From assembly GCA_012519125.1 (NCBI GenBank), contig JAAYQY010000292.1, forward strand, positions 1 to 5,869: DNA of 5,869 nt, written 5' to 3'. Shown in pieces: positions 1 to 5,717 of the stretch. The translations under genes and the position numbers were made by a program. The notes under the pieces are model-generated. The model was not told where the DNA came from. It saw only the letters and a list, made by a program, of their open reading frames with translations, and did not search any database. The stretch comes from Spirochaetales bacterium (lineage in GTDB: Bacteria; Spirochaetota; Spirochaetia; Sphaerochaetales; Sphaerochaetaceae). Each line of letters begins with the position of its first letter. The stretch's first letter is position 1.

Positions 1-985
1 GAAAGCCTTCATGCAACGGCATCACATTCCCACTCCCGCCTACCGTGTGTTCACCGATATCGATGAAGCGAAGGAGTACGGTGCAACCTGCCCGCTTCCC
101 ATCGTCATCAAGGCCGATGGGCTTGCTCTGGGCAAAGGGGTGGTCATTGCTGAGGATAGGGACACGGTCTTTTCCACGCTCACCAGTATGATGGTCGACC
201 ACATCCACGGCATGAGCGGGGACACCATTGTCATGGAGCAGTTCGTCACAGGGCCGGAGGTCAGTCTCCTTGTCCTCTGCGACGGTGAGCATGTGCTTCC
301 TTTGGCCAGTGCCATGGACCACAAGCGGGCCTGGGATGGGGATACAGGACCGAATACCGGTGGCATGGGTGTGGTTGCCCCCAACCCGTACTACACCCAG
401 GATGTGGCTGATGGTTGCATGCAGCACATCGTGTTCCCCACCATCAGAGGGCTCAAGGAAGAAGGCAGCGCATTCATCGGCTGCCTTTTCTTCGGCCTCA
501 TGCTCACCCCCGAGGGTCCTGTGGTCATCGAATACAACTGCCGCTTCGGCGATCCCGAAGCCGAGGCCGTGCTTGCCCTGCTTGGTGATGATGTGCTCGA
601 TCTGCTGGTCAGTGCGCGGGAAGGAGCGCTCGACACCAAGAGCATTCATTTCCATCCGGGCTACGCCGTTTCCGTCACTTTGGCCAGCAAGGGGTATCCC
701 GTCGCTTCTGAAGTAGGCAAGACGATCCATATCGGCCATCTTCCTCCTGGATCCTCTGTGTTGCATGCTGCGGTGAAGCGGTCGTCTGATGGAACGCTGA
801 CCAGTACCGGGGGAAGGGTGCTGCATGTGGTGGGCAGGGCGGAAACACTTACAGAGGCAAGGAATCTTGCCTATGAAGCGGTGAAACAGGTTGCGTTTGA
901 AGGAATGCACTATCGTACCGACATTGGTTGTCGTGCTTTGGAAGGGGAGGAGTCTGATGGTTCATCAGGTGCTGTTGTGTCGTAA
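1..985 (+). CDS. purD: Phosphoribosylamine--glycine ligase (GAR synthetase), 5'-truncated by the window edge
   Basis: This enzyme joins 5-phosphoribosylamine and glycine using ATP, the second step of de novo IMP synthesis in the cytosol. The reading frame is already open at base 2 (Lys-Ala-Phe before the Met codon at 11), so the Met at 11 is internal and the true start lies upstream. About the first 100 residues of a protein normally near 420-430 are missing, which is most of the N-terminal substrate-binding domain. Counting that Met as residue 1, the ATP-grasp core shows VIKADGLALGKGVVIA near 32-47, DGDTGPNTGGMG near 110-121 and the PurD signature RFGDPEAE near 178-185. The C-terminal end DIGCRAL is typical of the family and is followed by about 15 extra Glu/Ser/Gly residues before TAA at 983-985. 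The last 29 bases overlap purL, and the purL ribosome binding site lies inside purD, which suggests coupled translation. Identity is secure. Confidence 0.96.
   Translation, partial: KAFMQRHHIPTPAYRVFTDIDEAKEYGATCPLPIVIKADGLALGKGVVIAEDRDTVFSTLTSMMVDHIHGMSGDTIVMEQFVTGPEVSLLVLCDGEHVLPLASAMDHKRAWDGDTGPNTGGMGVVAPNPYYTQDVADGCMQHIVFPTIRGLKEEGSAFIGCLFFGLMLTPEGPVVIEYNCRFGDPEAEAVLALLGDDVLDLLVSAREGALDTKSIHFHPGYAVSVTLASKGYPVASEVGKTIHIGHLPPGSSVLHAAVKRSSDGTLTSTGGRVLHVVGRAETLTEARNLAYEAVKQVAFEGMHYRTDIGCRALEGEESDGSSGAVVS
944..950 (+). promoter_or_regulatory. Ribosome binding site that fixes the purL start
   Basis: GGGGAGG lies inside the 3' end of purD, 6 bases before ATG at 957. The frame is also open upstream to an ATG at 891, but that one has no comparable purine-rich site. 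The 22 residues it would add sit inside well-conserved purD coding sequence and do not look like a PurL N-terminus. The start at 957 is therefore preferred. Confidence 0.8.
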
Positions 986-3900
986 GGATGCGTTTAGGAA
1001 CCGGGATACCGAGTTGGCCTCTCAGCTTCGAAGCTTGCTGGACCTGCAAAACCTTCAGAGCTTGTTGATTTGTCTTCGTTACGCGATCGAGGGTCTCGAT
1101 GCCGGGCAAGCCTCCCTTCTGAGTGACCAACTGCTGGTTGACAGCACGCGTGACAGGAAACTGGATGGCCTTCCGCAGCATACGTGGAATCTTGGGGTGG
1201 AGATGCACAGCGGGCAGTTCGACCAGCGTTCCAATGCAGTCCAGCTCTGCGGCAAGCTTCTTCTTCCTGATACCGACATGCAGGTAAGGACCGCCACGTT
1301 CTACTGTTTTGAGGGCACCTTCAGTGAACTGGAGAAAGCGCGAATACGTGCGTATCTCATCAACGAGGTGGAGTCGCGTGAAGCCGACGAACGGGTTCCT
1401 GACCATCTTTTTGAACAAGCACAAGCTCCTCTGTTTCCTCCAGCCCTCGATGGATTTTGCGAGCAGCAGGACCTGAAAGGCGTGCTTGCTGAGTACCAGC
1501 TTGCCATGGATGAGGAGGACCTTGCTCTCATCCAGCGCTGGTTCATCAGCCAAGACCGCAATCCCACGCTTACCGAGTTGAAGGTTTTGGATACCTACTG
1601 GTCCGATCACTGCAGGCATACGACCTTTCTCACCGAACTGGATGAGGTGGTGATCGATGACCCACAGATAGATGCCATCTATCAGATGTTCCTCAGCGAC
1701 CGAACGAGACTCGGCGTGAAAAAGAGCCTTACCCTCATGGAGCTTGCCACCTTTGCAGCCAAAGTCATACGGGCAGAAGGAGGCTTGAAACAGCTCGACA
1801 AAAGCGATGAGATCAACGCCTGCTCGGTGCATATCGATGTGGATGTCGAAGGGGAGAAGGTTCCCTACCTGCTGCAGTTCAAGAACGAGACACACAACCA
1901 TCCGACTGAGATTGAGCCCTTCGGAGGGGCCGCCACCTGTATCGGGGGAGCCATCCGCGATCCTCTTTCCGGGCGCAGTTACGTCTACCAGGGGATGAGG
2001 CTCTCTGGCTCTGGTGACCCTACCACAGCCTTGGATCAGACGCTTGAGGGAAAGCTGGCCCAGCGAACCATAGCCTTGGGATCTGCCCACGGCTTCAGCT
2101 CGTACGGAAACCAGATAGGTATGGCGACCTCCTTGGTGGAGGAGTTCTACCACCCGGGGTTTGTTGCCAAGCATATGGAGCTGGGCTTTGTCATCGGAGC
2201 AGTGCCACTGGCACAGGTCAGACGAGAGAAGCCCGAACCTTCAGATGTGGTCATTCTTGTCGGGGGCAGGACTGGCCGTGATGGCTGTGGAGGGGCAACT
2301 GGTTCCTCGAAGAGCCATGGCCTGACCAGCCTGGAGAGCTGTGCATCGGAAGTACAGCGGGGCAATGCCCCCCAGCAGCGCAAGTTGCAGCGTCTGATGC
2401 GAAGAGCCGAGGTGACTTCCCTGATCAAGCGGTGCAATGACTTTGGTGCCGGAGGCGTGAGTGTGGCCATCGGCGAGCTGGCCGACGGGGTGATGATTGA
2501 CCTGGATGCACTTTCCACCAAGTATGAGGGGCTGAATGGGACGGAGCGAGCGATCAGCGAAAGCCAGGAGCGGATGGCCATGGTGGTTGCCAAACAGGAT
2601 GTACAGGAGTTCCTTCGCTATGCCGAGGAGGAGAACCTTGAGGCTACGGTGGTCGCCCAAATTACTGAAGAGCCCAATCTGGTGATGCACTACCAAGGAA
2701 AGACCTTGGTGAACCTCAGCCGTGAGCTGCTCTCCAGCAATGGAGCGAAGAAGCGGGCGAGCGTCCATGTTCCCCGCTCTATGGACCTGACTGCGAAGCG
2801 AGCACTCTTTGGAGAAGCAGAGCTGGATGCGTTACTCTCCGATCTCAACTCGGCAAGCAAGCAAGCGTTGGCACAGCGTTTTGACAATACCATCGGTGGA
2901 GGCAGTGTACTGCAGAGCTTCGGTGGAAAGACACAGTCAAGTCCGGCGCAGGTGATGGCCGCTCTCATTCCGGTAGAGAATGGAAGGACCACTTCCACCA
3001 GCCTTGCTTCCTATGGCTATGATCCCTATGAATCTGAAGCAAACCCCTTCAGAGGAGCCTTTCTTGCCGTAACACACTCGCTTGCCAAAGTGGCGGCTGC
3101 AGGGGGCGATCTTGATCAGACCTATCTGACGTTCCAGGAGTATTTCGGAAAGCTTGGAAGCGATCCCGATCGCTGGGGTCTGCCGCTTGCATCCCTCTTG
3201 GGTGCTTACAAGGCACAGCGGCTGTTCAGCACGGCCGCCATCGGCGGCAAGGACTCGATGAGCGGTACCTACGGCTCGCTTTCGGTTCCTCCCACGCTGG
3301 TAAGCTTTGCAGTAAGTGTGGCAGAGAAGCAGGTGCTTGGCAGCAATCACTTTGCACGGGCAGGTTCCTCGCTCTACCTCCTTGAAGCAGAGCGGGAAGA
3401 AGAACTTCCCTCCCTTTTCAGATACGTAAGCACCTTGGTTCGGCAAAAGCGAGTACGTGCCGCCTACGCCTTGGGGTGGGGTGGGTTGGCTCTTGCGGTT
3501 ACCCATATGAGCCTGGGCAATGAGATCGGCTGCATACTGGAAACCGATCTTGACCTGGCTAGGAAGCGCTATGGTGCGTTTGTGGTGGAGACGGATGGAC
3601 CCCTCGAGGGAGGAGTGCTCATCGGAAGAACCACTGCAGAAGCGGAGGTGGTTTTCCCAAGTTGTGGCAAGGACATCAAGTCACTGCGCTCTGCCCTTGA
3701 GGCTCCACTCTCAGCCGTATACGGGCCGATGAAGCATGAGGGTGCACGTGTACCCACCTTGGATTTTGTTACGAAGAAAACTATGAAATGCCGATACCCC
3801 AAGGCAAAACCGCGGGTGCTCATCCCCGTTTTTGAGGGGACGAACTGTGAGCTCGACAGCCAGAAGGCTTGGAAAGGAGTGGGAGCGGAAGTGGAGTTGC

Positions 3901-4604
3901 TTGTGATCAACACCCTTACTCCGAAGCATGTCGAGCAGAGCGTACAACGTATGCTCACCTCCCTTCAGCAGTGCCAGATACTATTCTTGAGCGGAGGCTT
4001 CTCAGCATCTGACGAGCCTGATGGATCGGGCAAGTTCATCGCATCCTTTTTGGCCAATCCCCTGATCAAAGCCAGAATCGAGGCCTTGCTTGCCCAGCAT
4101 GACGGATTGGTAGGAGGAATTTGCAACGGGTTCCAAGCCTTGGTAAGGCTTGGGCTGCTTCCGTATGGATCGATACGAAAGCCAGCTGCAGGCGATCCCA
4201 TGCTGCTGGACAACCAGGTGGGGCATCATATCTCCCGTCTGGTCAACTGCCGCGTCAGTTCGACGCTCTCTCCGTGGTTTGGTGCTTTTAAGGTTGGAGA
4301 TGTCCAGCTGCTTCCTGTCTCCCACGGGGAGGGGCGGTTTTTTGCAGAGGATTCGGTGCTTGCAGACCTGATCAGGGGCGGCCAGATTGCCAGCCAGTAT
4401 GTGGACAGCCAAGGCTATGCAACCACAAGCTATCCGGACAATCCGAATGGCTCCCTGTACGCAGTGGAAGCGTTGAGCAGTGCTGACGGCAAGGTGTTCG
4501 GCAGGATGGCTCACAGCGAGCGCATGGTGGAACGGCTCTATCAGAATACTGAGGCGAAAGCCGATTCTGCGTTGTTTTGGGGCGCTGTCCGTTATTTTGG
4601 CTAA
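957..4604 (+). CDS. purL: Phosphoribosylformylglycinamidine (FGAM) synthase, single-chain with glutaminase domain
   Basis: PurL converts formylglycinamide ribonucleotide, glutamine and ATP to FGAM, the fourth step of IMP synthesis, in the cytosol. At 1215 residues it carries both synthetase and glutaminase domains, so no separate purS or purQ is needed. E. coli PurL has 1295. Residues 1-135 form a PurS-like domain ending in YLINEVESRE, a wording I associate with the clostridial-type subfamily. A linker follows, then the first synthetase half with YWSDHCRHTTF (214-224), KNETHNHPTEIEPFGG (309-324) and NDFGAGGVSVAIGELADG (494-511). The second half contains AAIGGKDSMSGTYG (about 760-773). The glutamine amidotransferase domain begins near 950 (FEGTNCELD, 959-967), with the predicted nucleophile Cys1056 in GICNGFQ and His1186/Glu1188 in AHSER, matching the E. 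coli Cys1135-His1260-Glu1262 triad. All expected motifs are intact. It overlaps purD by 29 bases and is followed by a terminator, so it is the last gene of the transcript. Confidence 0.97.
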   Translation: MVHQVLLCRKDAFRNRDTELASQLRSLLDLQNLQSLLICLRYAIEGLDAGQASLLSDQLLVDSTRDRKLDGLPQHTWNLGVEMHSGQFDQRSNAVQLCGKLLLPDTDMQVRTATFYCFEGTFSELEKARIRAYLINEVESREADERVPDHLFEQAQAPLFPPALDGFCEQQDLKGVLAEYQLAMDEEDLALIQRWFISQDRNPTLTELKVLDTYWSDHCRHTTFLTELDEVVIDDPQIDAIYQMFLSDRTRLGVKKSLTLMELATFAAKVIRAEGGLKQLDKSDEINACSVHIDVDVEGEKVPYLLQFKNETHNHPTEIEPFGGAATCIGGAIRDPLSGRSYVYQGMRLSGSGDPTTALDQTLEGKLAQRTIALGSAHGFSSYGNQIGMATSLVEEFYHPGFVAKHMELGFVIGAVPLAQVRREKPEPSDVVILVGGRTGRDGCGGATGSSKSHGLTSLESCASEVQRGNAPQQRKLQRLMRRAEVTSLIKRCNDFGAGGVSVAIGELADGVMIDLDALSTKYEGLNGTERAISESQERMAMVVAKQDVQEFLRYAEEENLEATVVAQITEEPNLVMHYQGKTLVNLSRELLSSNGAKKRASVHVPRSMDLTAKRALFGEAELDALLSDLNSASKQALAQRFDNTIGGGSVLQSFGGKTQSSPAQVMAALIPVENGRTTSTSLASYGYDPYESEANPFRGAFLAVTHSLAKVAAAGGDLDQTYLTFQEYFGKLGSDPDRWGLPLASLLGAYKAQRLFSTAAIGGKDSMSGTYGSLSVPPTLVSFAVSVAEKQVLGSNHFARAGSSLYLLEAEREEELPSLFRYVSTLVRQKRVRAAYALGWGGLALAVTHMSLGNEIGCILETDLDLARKRYGAFVVETDGPLEGGVLIGRTTAEAEVVFPSCGKDIKSLRSALEAPLSAVYGPMKHEGARVPTLDFVTKKTMKCRYPKAKPRVLIPVFEGTNCELDSQKAWKGVGAEVELLVINTLTPKHVEQSVQRMLTSLQQCQILFLSGGFSASDEPDGSGKFIASFLANPLIKARIEALLAQHDGLVGGICNGFQALVRLGLLPYGSIRKPAAGDPMLLDNQVGHHISRLVNCRVSSTLSPWFGAFKVGDVQLLPVSHGEGRFFAEDSVLADLIRGGQIASQYVDSQGYATTSYPDNPNGSLYAVEALSSADGKVFGRMAHSERMVERLYQNTEAKADSALFWGAVRYFG

Positions 4605-4614
4605 TCGGTGTGTC

Positions 4615-4641
4615 AGAGAGAGTCCATTCTGGGCTCTTTTT
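4615..4641 (+). terminator. Rho-independent terminator after purL
   Basis: AGAGTCC (4619-4625) pairs with GGGCTCT (4631-4637) through seven pairs, one of them T-G, around the 5-base loop ATTCT. The run TTTTT (4637-4641) follows, and A/G bases on the left flank can extend the stem into the T run. It begins 10 bases after the purL stop codon, the expected position for the end of the pur operon. The stem is modest, so termination may be partial. Confidence 0.7.
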
Positions 4642-4694
4642 GACTCGCGTGTGTCGATTTGACCCAATTAGGATGATGGGTAGGGTTCATTGCG

Positions 4695-4730
4695 GGTACT
4701 TTGCATCCGGGATGTGTGGTGCATAGTACC
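4695..4730. promoter_or_regulatory. 36-bp imperfect palindrome, candidate activator (enhancer) site for the hsp20 promoter
   Basis: GGTACT (4695-4700) and AGTACC (4725-4730) are perfect complements, and TGCA (4702-4705) pairs with TGCA (4720-4723) just inside, separated by a single mismatch. The centre also holds a smaller palindrome, CATCC-G-GGATG (4704-4714). The midpoint is about 134 bp upstream of the start predicted for the sigma-54 promoter at 4815-4835, inside the usual range for enhancer-binding-protein sites. As RNA it could also form a hairpin, but the following TTGATATTTG is a poor terminator tail and a good terminator already exists at 4615-4641. The regulatory reading is an inference from symmetry and position. 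The protein that would bind is unknown. Confidence 0.45.
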
Positions 4731-4750
4731 TTGATATTTGATTTAGAAAC

Positions 4751-4770
4751 GTATTAAAAGTATGTAATAC
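4751..4770. repeat. Small inverted repeat GTATTA-N8-TAATAC in AT-rich DNA
   Basis: Perfect 6-bp arms lie 8 bp apart, centred about 85 bp upstream of the predicted hsp20 transcription start. They sit in a segment (4731-4820) with only 13 G/C in 90 bases and several A and T runs. It might be a second protein site between the upstream palindrome and the promoter, or simply chance symmetry in AT-rich DNA. Confidence 0.3.
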
Positions 4771-4814
4771 AAATAAATAAAAACTATTAAAGAAATATTT
4801 TCTTTTTATTTCAA

Positions 4815-4835
4815 AAAGTTGGCACGCCTTTTGCA
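4815..4835 (+). promoter_or_regulatory. Sigma-54 (RpoN) -24/-12 promoter of hsp20
   Basis: The element TGGCACG-CCTT-TTGCA (4820-4835), with AAAGT just before it, matches every defined position of the sigma-54 consensus mrNrYTGGCACGN4TTGCW. The invariant GG (4821-4822) and GC (4833-4834) are separated by exactly 10 bases. Transcription would start near 4846, giving a leader of about 40 nt before the hsp20 ATG at 4886. Promoters of this class are silent without an ATP-hydrolysing activator bound upstream, so stress-regulated or signal-regulated expression is implied. No -35/-10 promoter of comparable quality is visible; TTGATT (4738-4743) with TATGTA (4761-4766) is a weak alternative. Confidence 0.85.
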
Positions 4836-4873
4836 TGTATGTTTGCATCAACAACGAACAGACATGAACACAT

Positions 4874-4880
4874 GGAGGTG
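4874..4880 (+). promoter_or_regulatory. Ribosome binding site of hsp20
   Basis: GGAGGTG is a near-perfect anti-16S match ending 5 bases before ATG at 4886. It confirms the start codon and suggests efficient translation once the gene is transcribed. Confidence 0.85.
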
Positions 4881-4885
4881 TCACA

Positions 4886-5308
4886 ATGAGATATTACGTT
4901 TCCTACAACCACAACAACCCGGTATCGAACTTCGAATCCCTGTTCAATGACCTTTGGTCTGATTGGGGCGCAAGCTCGAGCAAGATTCCACCGGTAGACA
5001 TCTATGAGACCGAGAAGGCGTATGTCGTTGAGGCAGAGCTTGCCGGATATAAGCAGGACGAGGTACAGGTAAATGTCGATAAGCATGTGCTGAGGATCAG
5101 CAGCGACAAGCAGAGCCTCAAGGATGTCGATGGAAAGAAGAGTTTGGTGCGCGAGCGCTACTTCAAGAAGTTCGAACGCTCCTTCAGCCTTCCTGAGGAT
5201 ATCGATGAGTCCGCTATCGAGGGCGAGTTCAGCGATGGTGTACTGACCGTCACCCTTCCCAAGAAGGATGAGGTGCTGCCCAAGACCATTGAAGTGAAAA
5301 TCAAATAA
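4886..5308 (+). CDS. Small heat-shock protein, Hsp20/alpha-crystallin family
   Basis: An ATP-independent cytosolic holdase that binds unfolding proteins and keeps them ready for refolding by DnaK/ClpB-type chaperones. The 140-residue length is normal for bacterial members. Residues 1-36 are a variable N-terminal arm, Tyr/Asn-rich at first (MRYYVSYNHNN) and then FESLFNDLW, which resembles the amphipathic start of many Hsp20s. The alpha-crystallin domain runs from about 37 to 127: VDIYETEKAYVVEAELAG (37-54), RERYFKKFERSFSLP (89-103) and the hallmark DGVLTVTLPK (117-126). The tail TIEVKIK (134-140) supplies the I-x-V/I motif used in oligomer assembly. The gene appears monocistronic: a terminator precedes it, its own sigma-54 promoter and strong ribosome binding site lie directly upstream, and a strong terminator begins 32 bases after the stop. 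No CIRCE element (TTAGCACTC-N9-GAGTGCTAA) is present. Family assignment is secure; I do not assign ibpA or another specific symbol. Confidence 0.95.
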   Translation: MRYYVSYNHNNPVSNFESLFNDLWSDWGASSSKIPPVDIYETEKAYVVEAELAGYKQDEVQVNVDKHVLRISSDKQSLKDVDGKKSLVRERYFKKFERSFSLPEDIDESAIEGEFSDGVLTVTLPKKDEVLPKTIEVKIK

Positions 5309-5340
5309 GGTAGCCGAGAGTCGGTTCCCACCCCTTGCAC

Positions 5341-5375
5341 AAAGCAGCCTGCAGCATCCACTGCAGGCTGCTTTT
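5341..5375 (+). terminator. Strong rho-independent terminator after hsp20
   Basis: A perfect 14-bp stem (5341-5354 with 5361-5374, core AGCAGCCTGCAG) closes a 6-base loop CATCCA and overlaps the T run 5372-5375. Because the left arm begins AAA, the minus-strand transcript ends the stem in TTT, so it may also stop transcription arriving from the right. Confidence 0.88.
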
Positions 5376-5604
5376 CAGTATCAGAGGCAAGACAATCAAA
5401 AGTGATCACCGCTTGAAGACTTCTCCTGCGATGTTCAATCCTCCCCCAACCAAGGCGCCGAAGGTCGGAATTTGCCTTGGTATAAGAACATTCGCATTGC
5501 TCCTGGTTGTATGGAAAAACGGTACGCTCATCTCGGCGGTGAACGTATACGAATGAGTGAAAATTGCCAGTCAGTGCATACTCCCCGATCGATTGTTGGG
5601 CTAA
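5376..5604. other. Intergenic stretch without an intact gene
   Basis: Between the hsp20 terminator and the repeat units ahead of the Fic gene I see no intact coding region and no tRNA or other recognisable RNA. A + strand frame (5335-5556) starts inside the terminator stem, has no ribosome binding site and resembles nothing I know. The only possible content is the minus-strand relic at 5406-5570. Base composition drops from about half G+C to clearly AT-rich after roughly 5600. Confidence 0.5.
5406..5570 (-). pseudogene. Possible decayed 3' end of a gene (unrecognised)
   Basis: On the minus strand, one frame is open from a stop at 5571-5573 to a TGA at 5406-5408, about 54 codons. The last part reads IPTFGALVGGGLNIAGEVFKR in two pieces (IPTFGALVGGG, LNIAGEVFKR). 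This is a plausible hydrophobic Gly-rich protein end, and its third codon positions are rich in G and C like the neighbouring genes. No ribosome binding site precedes the only ATG (5531-5529), which would give 41 residues, and homology-like character fades upstream. The terminator at 5341-5375 would serve it in the opposite direction. The Pro-x-x-Gly-Ala pattern vaguely recalls EcsC or DUF697-type proteins, but that is a guess. It could equally be non-coding. Confidence 0.22.
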
Positions 5605-5605
5605 C

Positions 5606-5642
5606 TTGAAATAACGACTATGAATTTTGCCTCTTATTTCAG
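5606..5642. repeat. Inverted-repeat unit 1 upstream of the Fic gene (candidate operator)
   Basis: TTGAAATAA (5606-5614) and TTATTTCAG (5634-5642) form inverted arms separated by 19 bp. The same arrangement, arms, order and 19-bp spacing recur exactly 51 bp downstream, while the 19-bp centres differ. Conserved arms with divergent centres suggest binding sites for a dimeric protein and not a recently duplicated segment. The distance between arm starts is 28 bp, somewhat under three helical turns. Confidence 0.45.
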
Positions 5643-5648
5643 AATAGA

Positions 5649-5677
5649 TTTACATATTGAAATTATCATGGTAAGGT
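5649..5677 (+). promoter_or_regulatory. Weak candidate sigma-70-type promoter for the Fic gene
   Basis: TTTACA (5649-5654) is a fair -35 match, and 17 bases later TAAGGT (5672-5677) is a poor -10 match with only T, A and the final T fitting. It would start transcription near 5684, inside the second inverted-repeat unit. The spacing and the lack of a better alternative are the only support. Confidence 0.2.
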
Positions 5678-5693
5678 AGGTGTGTTATTTCAA
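5657..5693. repeat. Inverted-repeat unit 2 upstream of the Fic gene (candidate operator)
   Basis: TTGAAATTA (5657-5665) and TTATTTCAA (5685-5693) repeat the arms and the 19-bp spacing of the unit at 5606-5642. The outermost arms of the two units also form a perfect 11-bp inverted pair, CTTGAAATAAC (5605-5615) and GTTATTTCAAG (5684-5694). The unit ends 24 bases before the Fic start codon, a position where a bound repressor would block transcription. Control of the Fic gene is an inference from this placement. Confidence 0.45.
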
Positions 5694-5700
5694 GATGCCT

Positions 5701-5709
5701 AGGAGGAGA
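5701..5709 (+). promoter_or_regulatory. Ribosome binding site of the Fic gene
   Basis: AGGAGGAGA is a full Shine-Dalgarno match ending 8 bases before ATG at 5718. It establishes the start of a gene of which only 152 bases are in the window. Confidence 0.85.
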
Positions 5710-5717
5710 TTCGTATA

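Noticed and set aside
891..956. 22-codon upstream extension of purL
   Set aside because: The extra residues lie inside conserved purD, resemble no PurL N-terminus, and have no ribosome binding site. ATG 957 has GGGGAGG at the right spacing.
849..2174. Long minus-strand open frame (441 codons) opposite purD/purL
   Set aside because: It lies fully antisense to conserved purD and purL coding sequence. It has no ribosome binding site or recognisable domain, and long antisense frames are expected in GC-rich codon-biased genes.
4815..4885. CIRCE/HrcA operator in the hsp20 leader
   Set aside because: No TTAGCACTC-N9-GAGTGCTAA or close variant is present; the GGCAC here belongs to the -24 element.
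4687..5086. Minus-strand frames across the hsp20 upstream region and 5' end (4687-4884 and 4811-5086)
   Set aside because: They cover the sigma-54 promoter and AT-rich spacer or are antisense to hsp20. There is no start signal and no protein-like character.
5313..5326. Small hairpin CCGA-GAG-TCGG just after the hsp20 stop
   Set aside because: The stem is only 4-6 bp with no T run, and a far better terminator follows at 5341-5375. Probably chance.
5335..5556. 73-codon + strand frame after hsp20
   Set aside because: It starts just before and reads through the perfect hsp20 terminator stem, has no ribosome binding site, and its translation resembles no known family.
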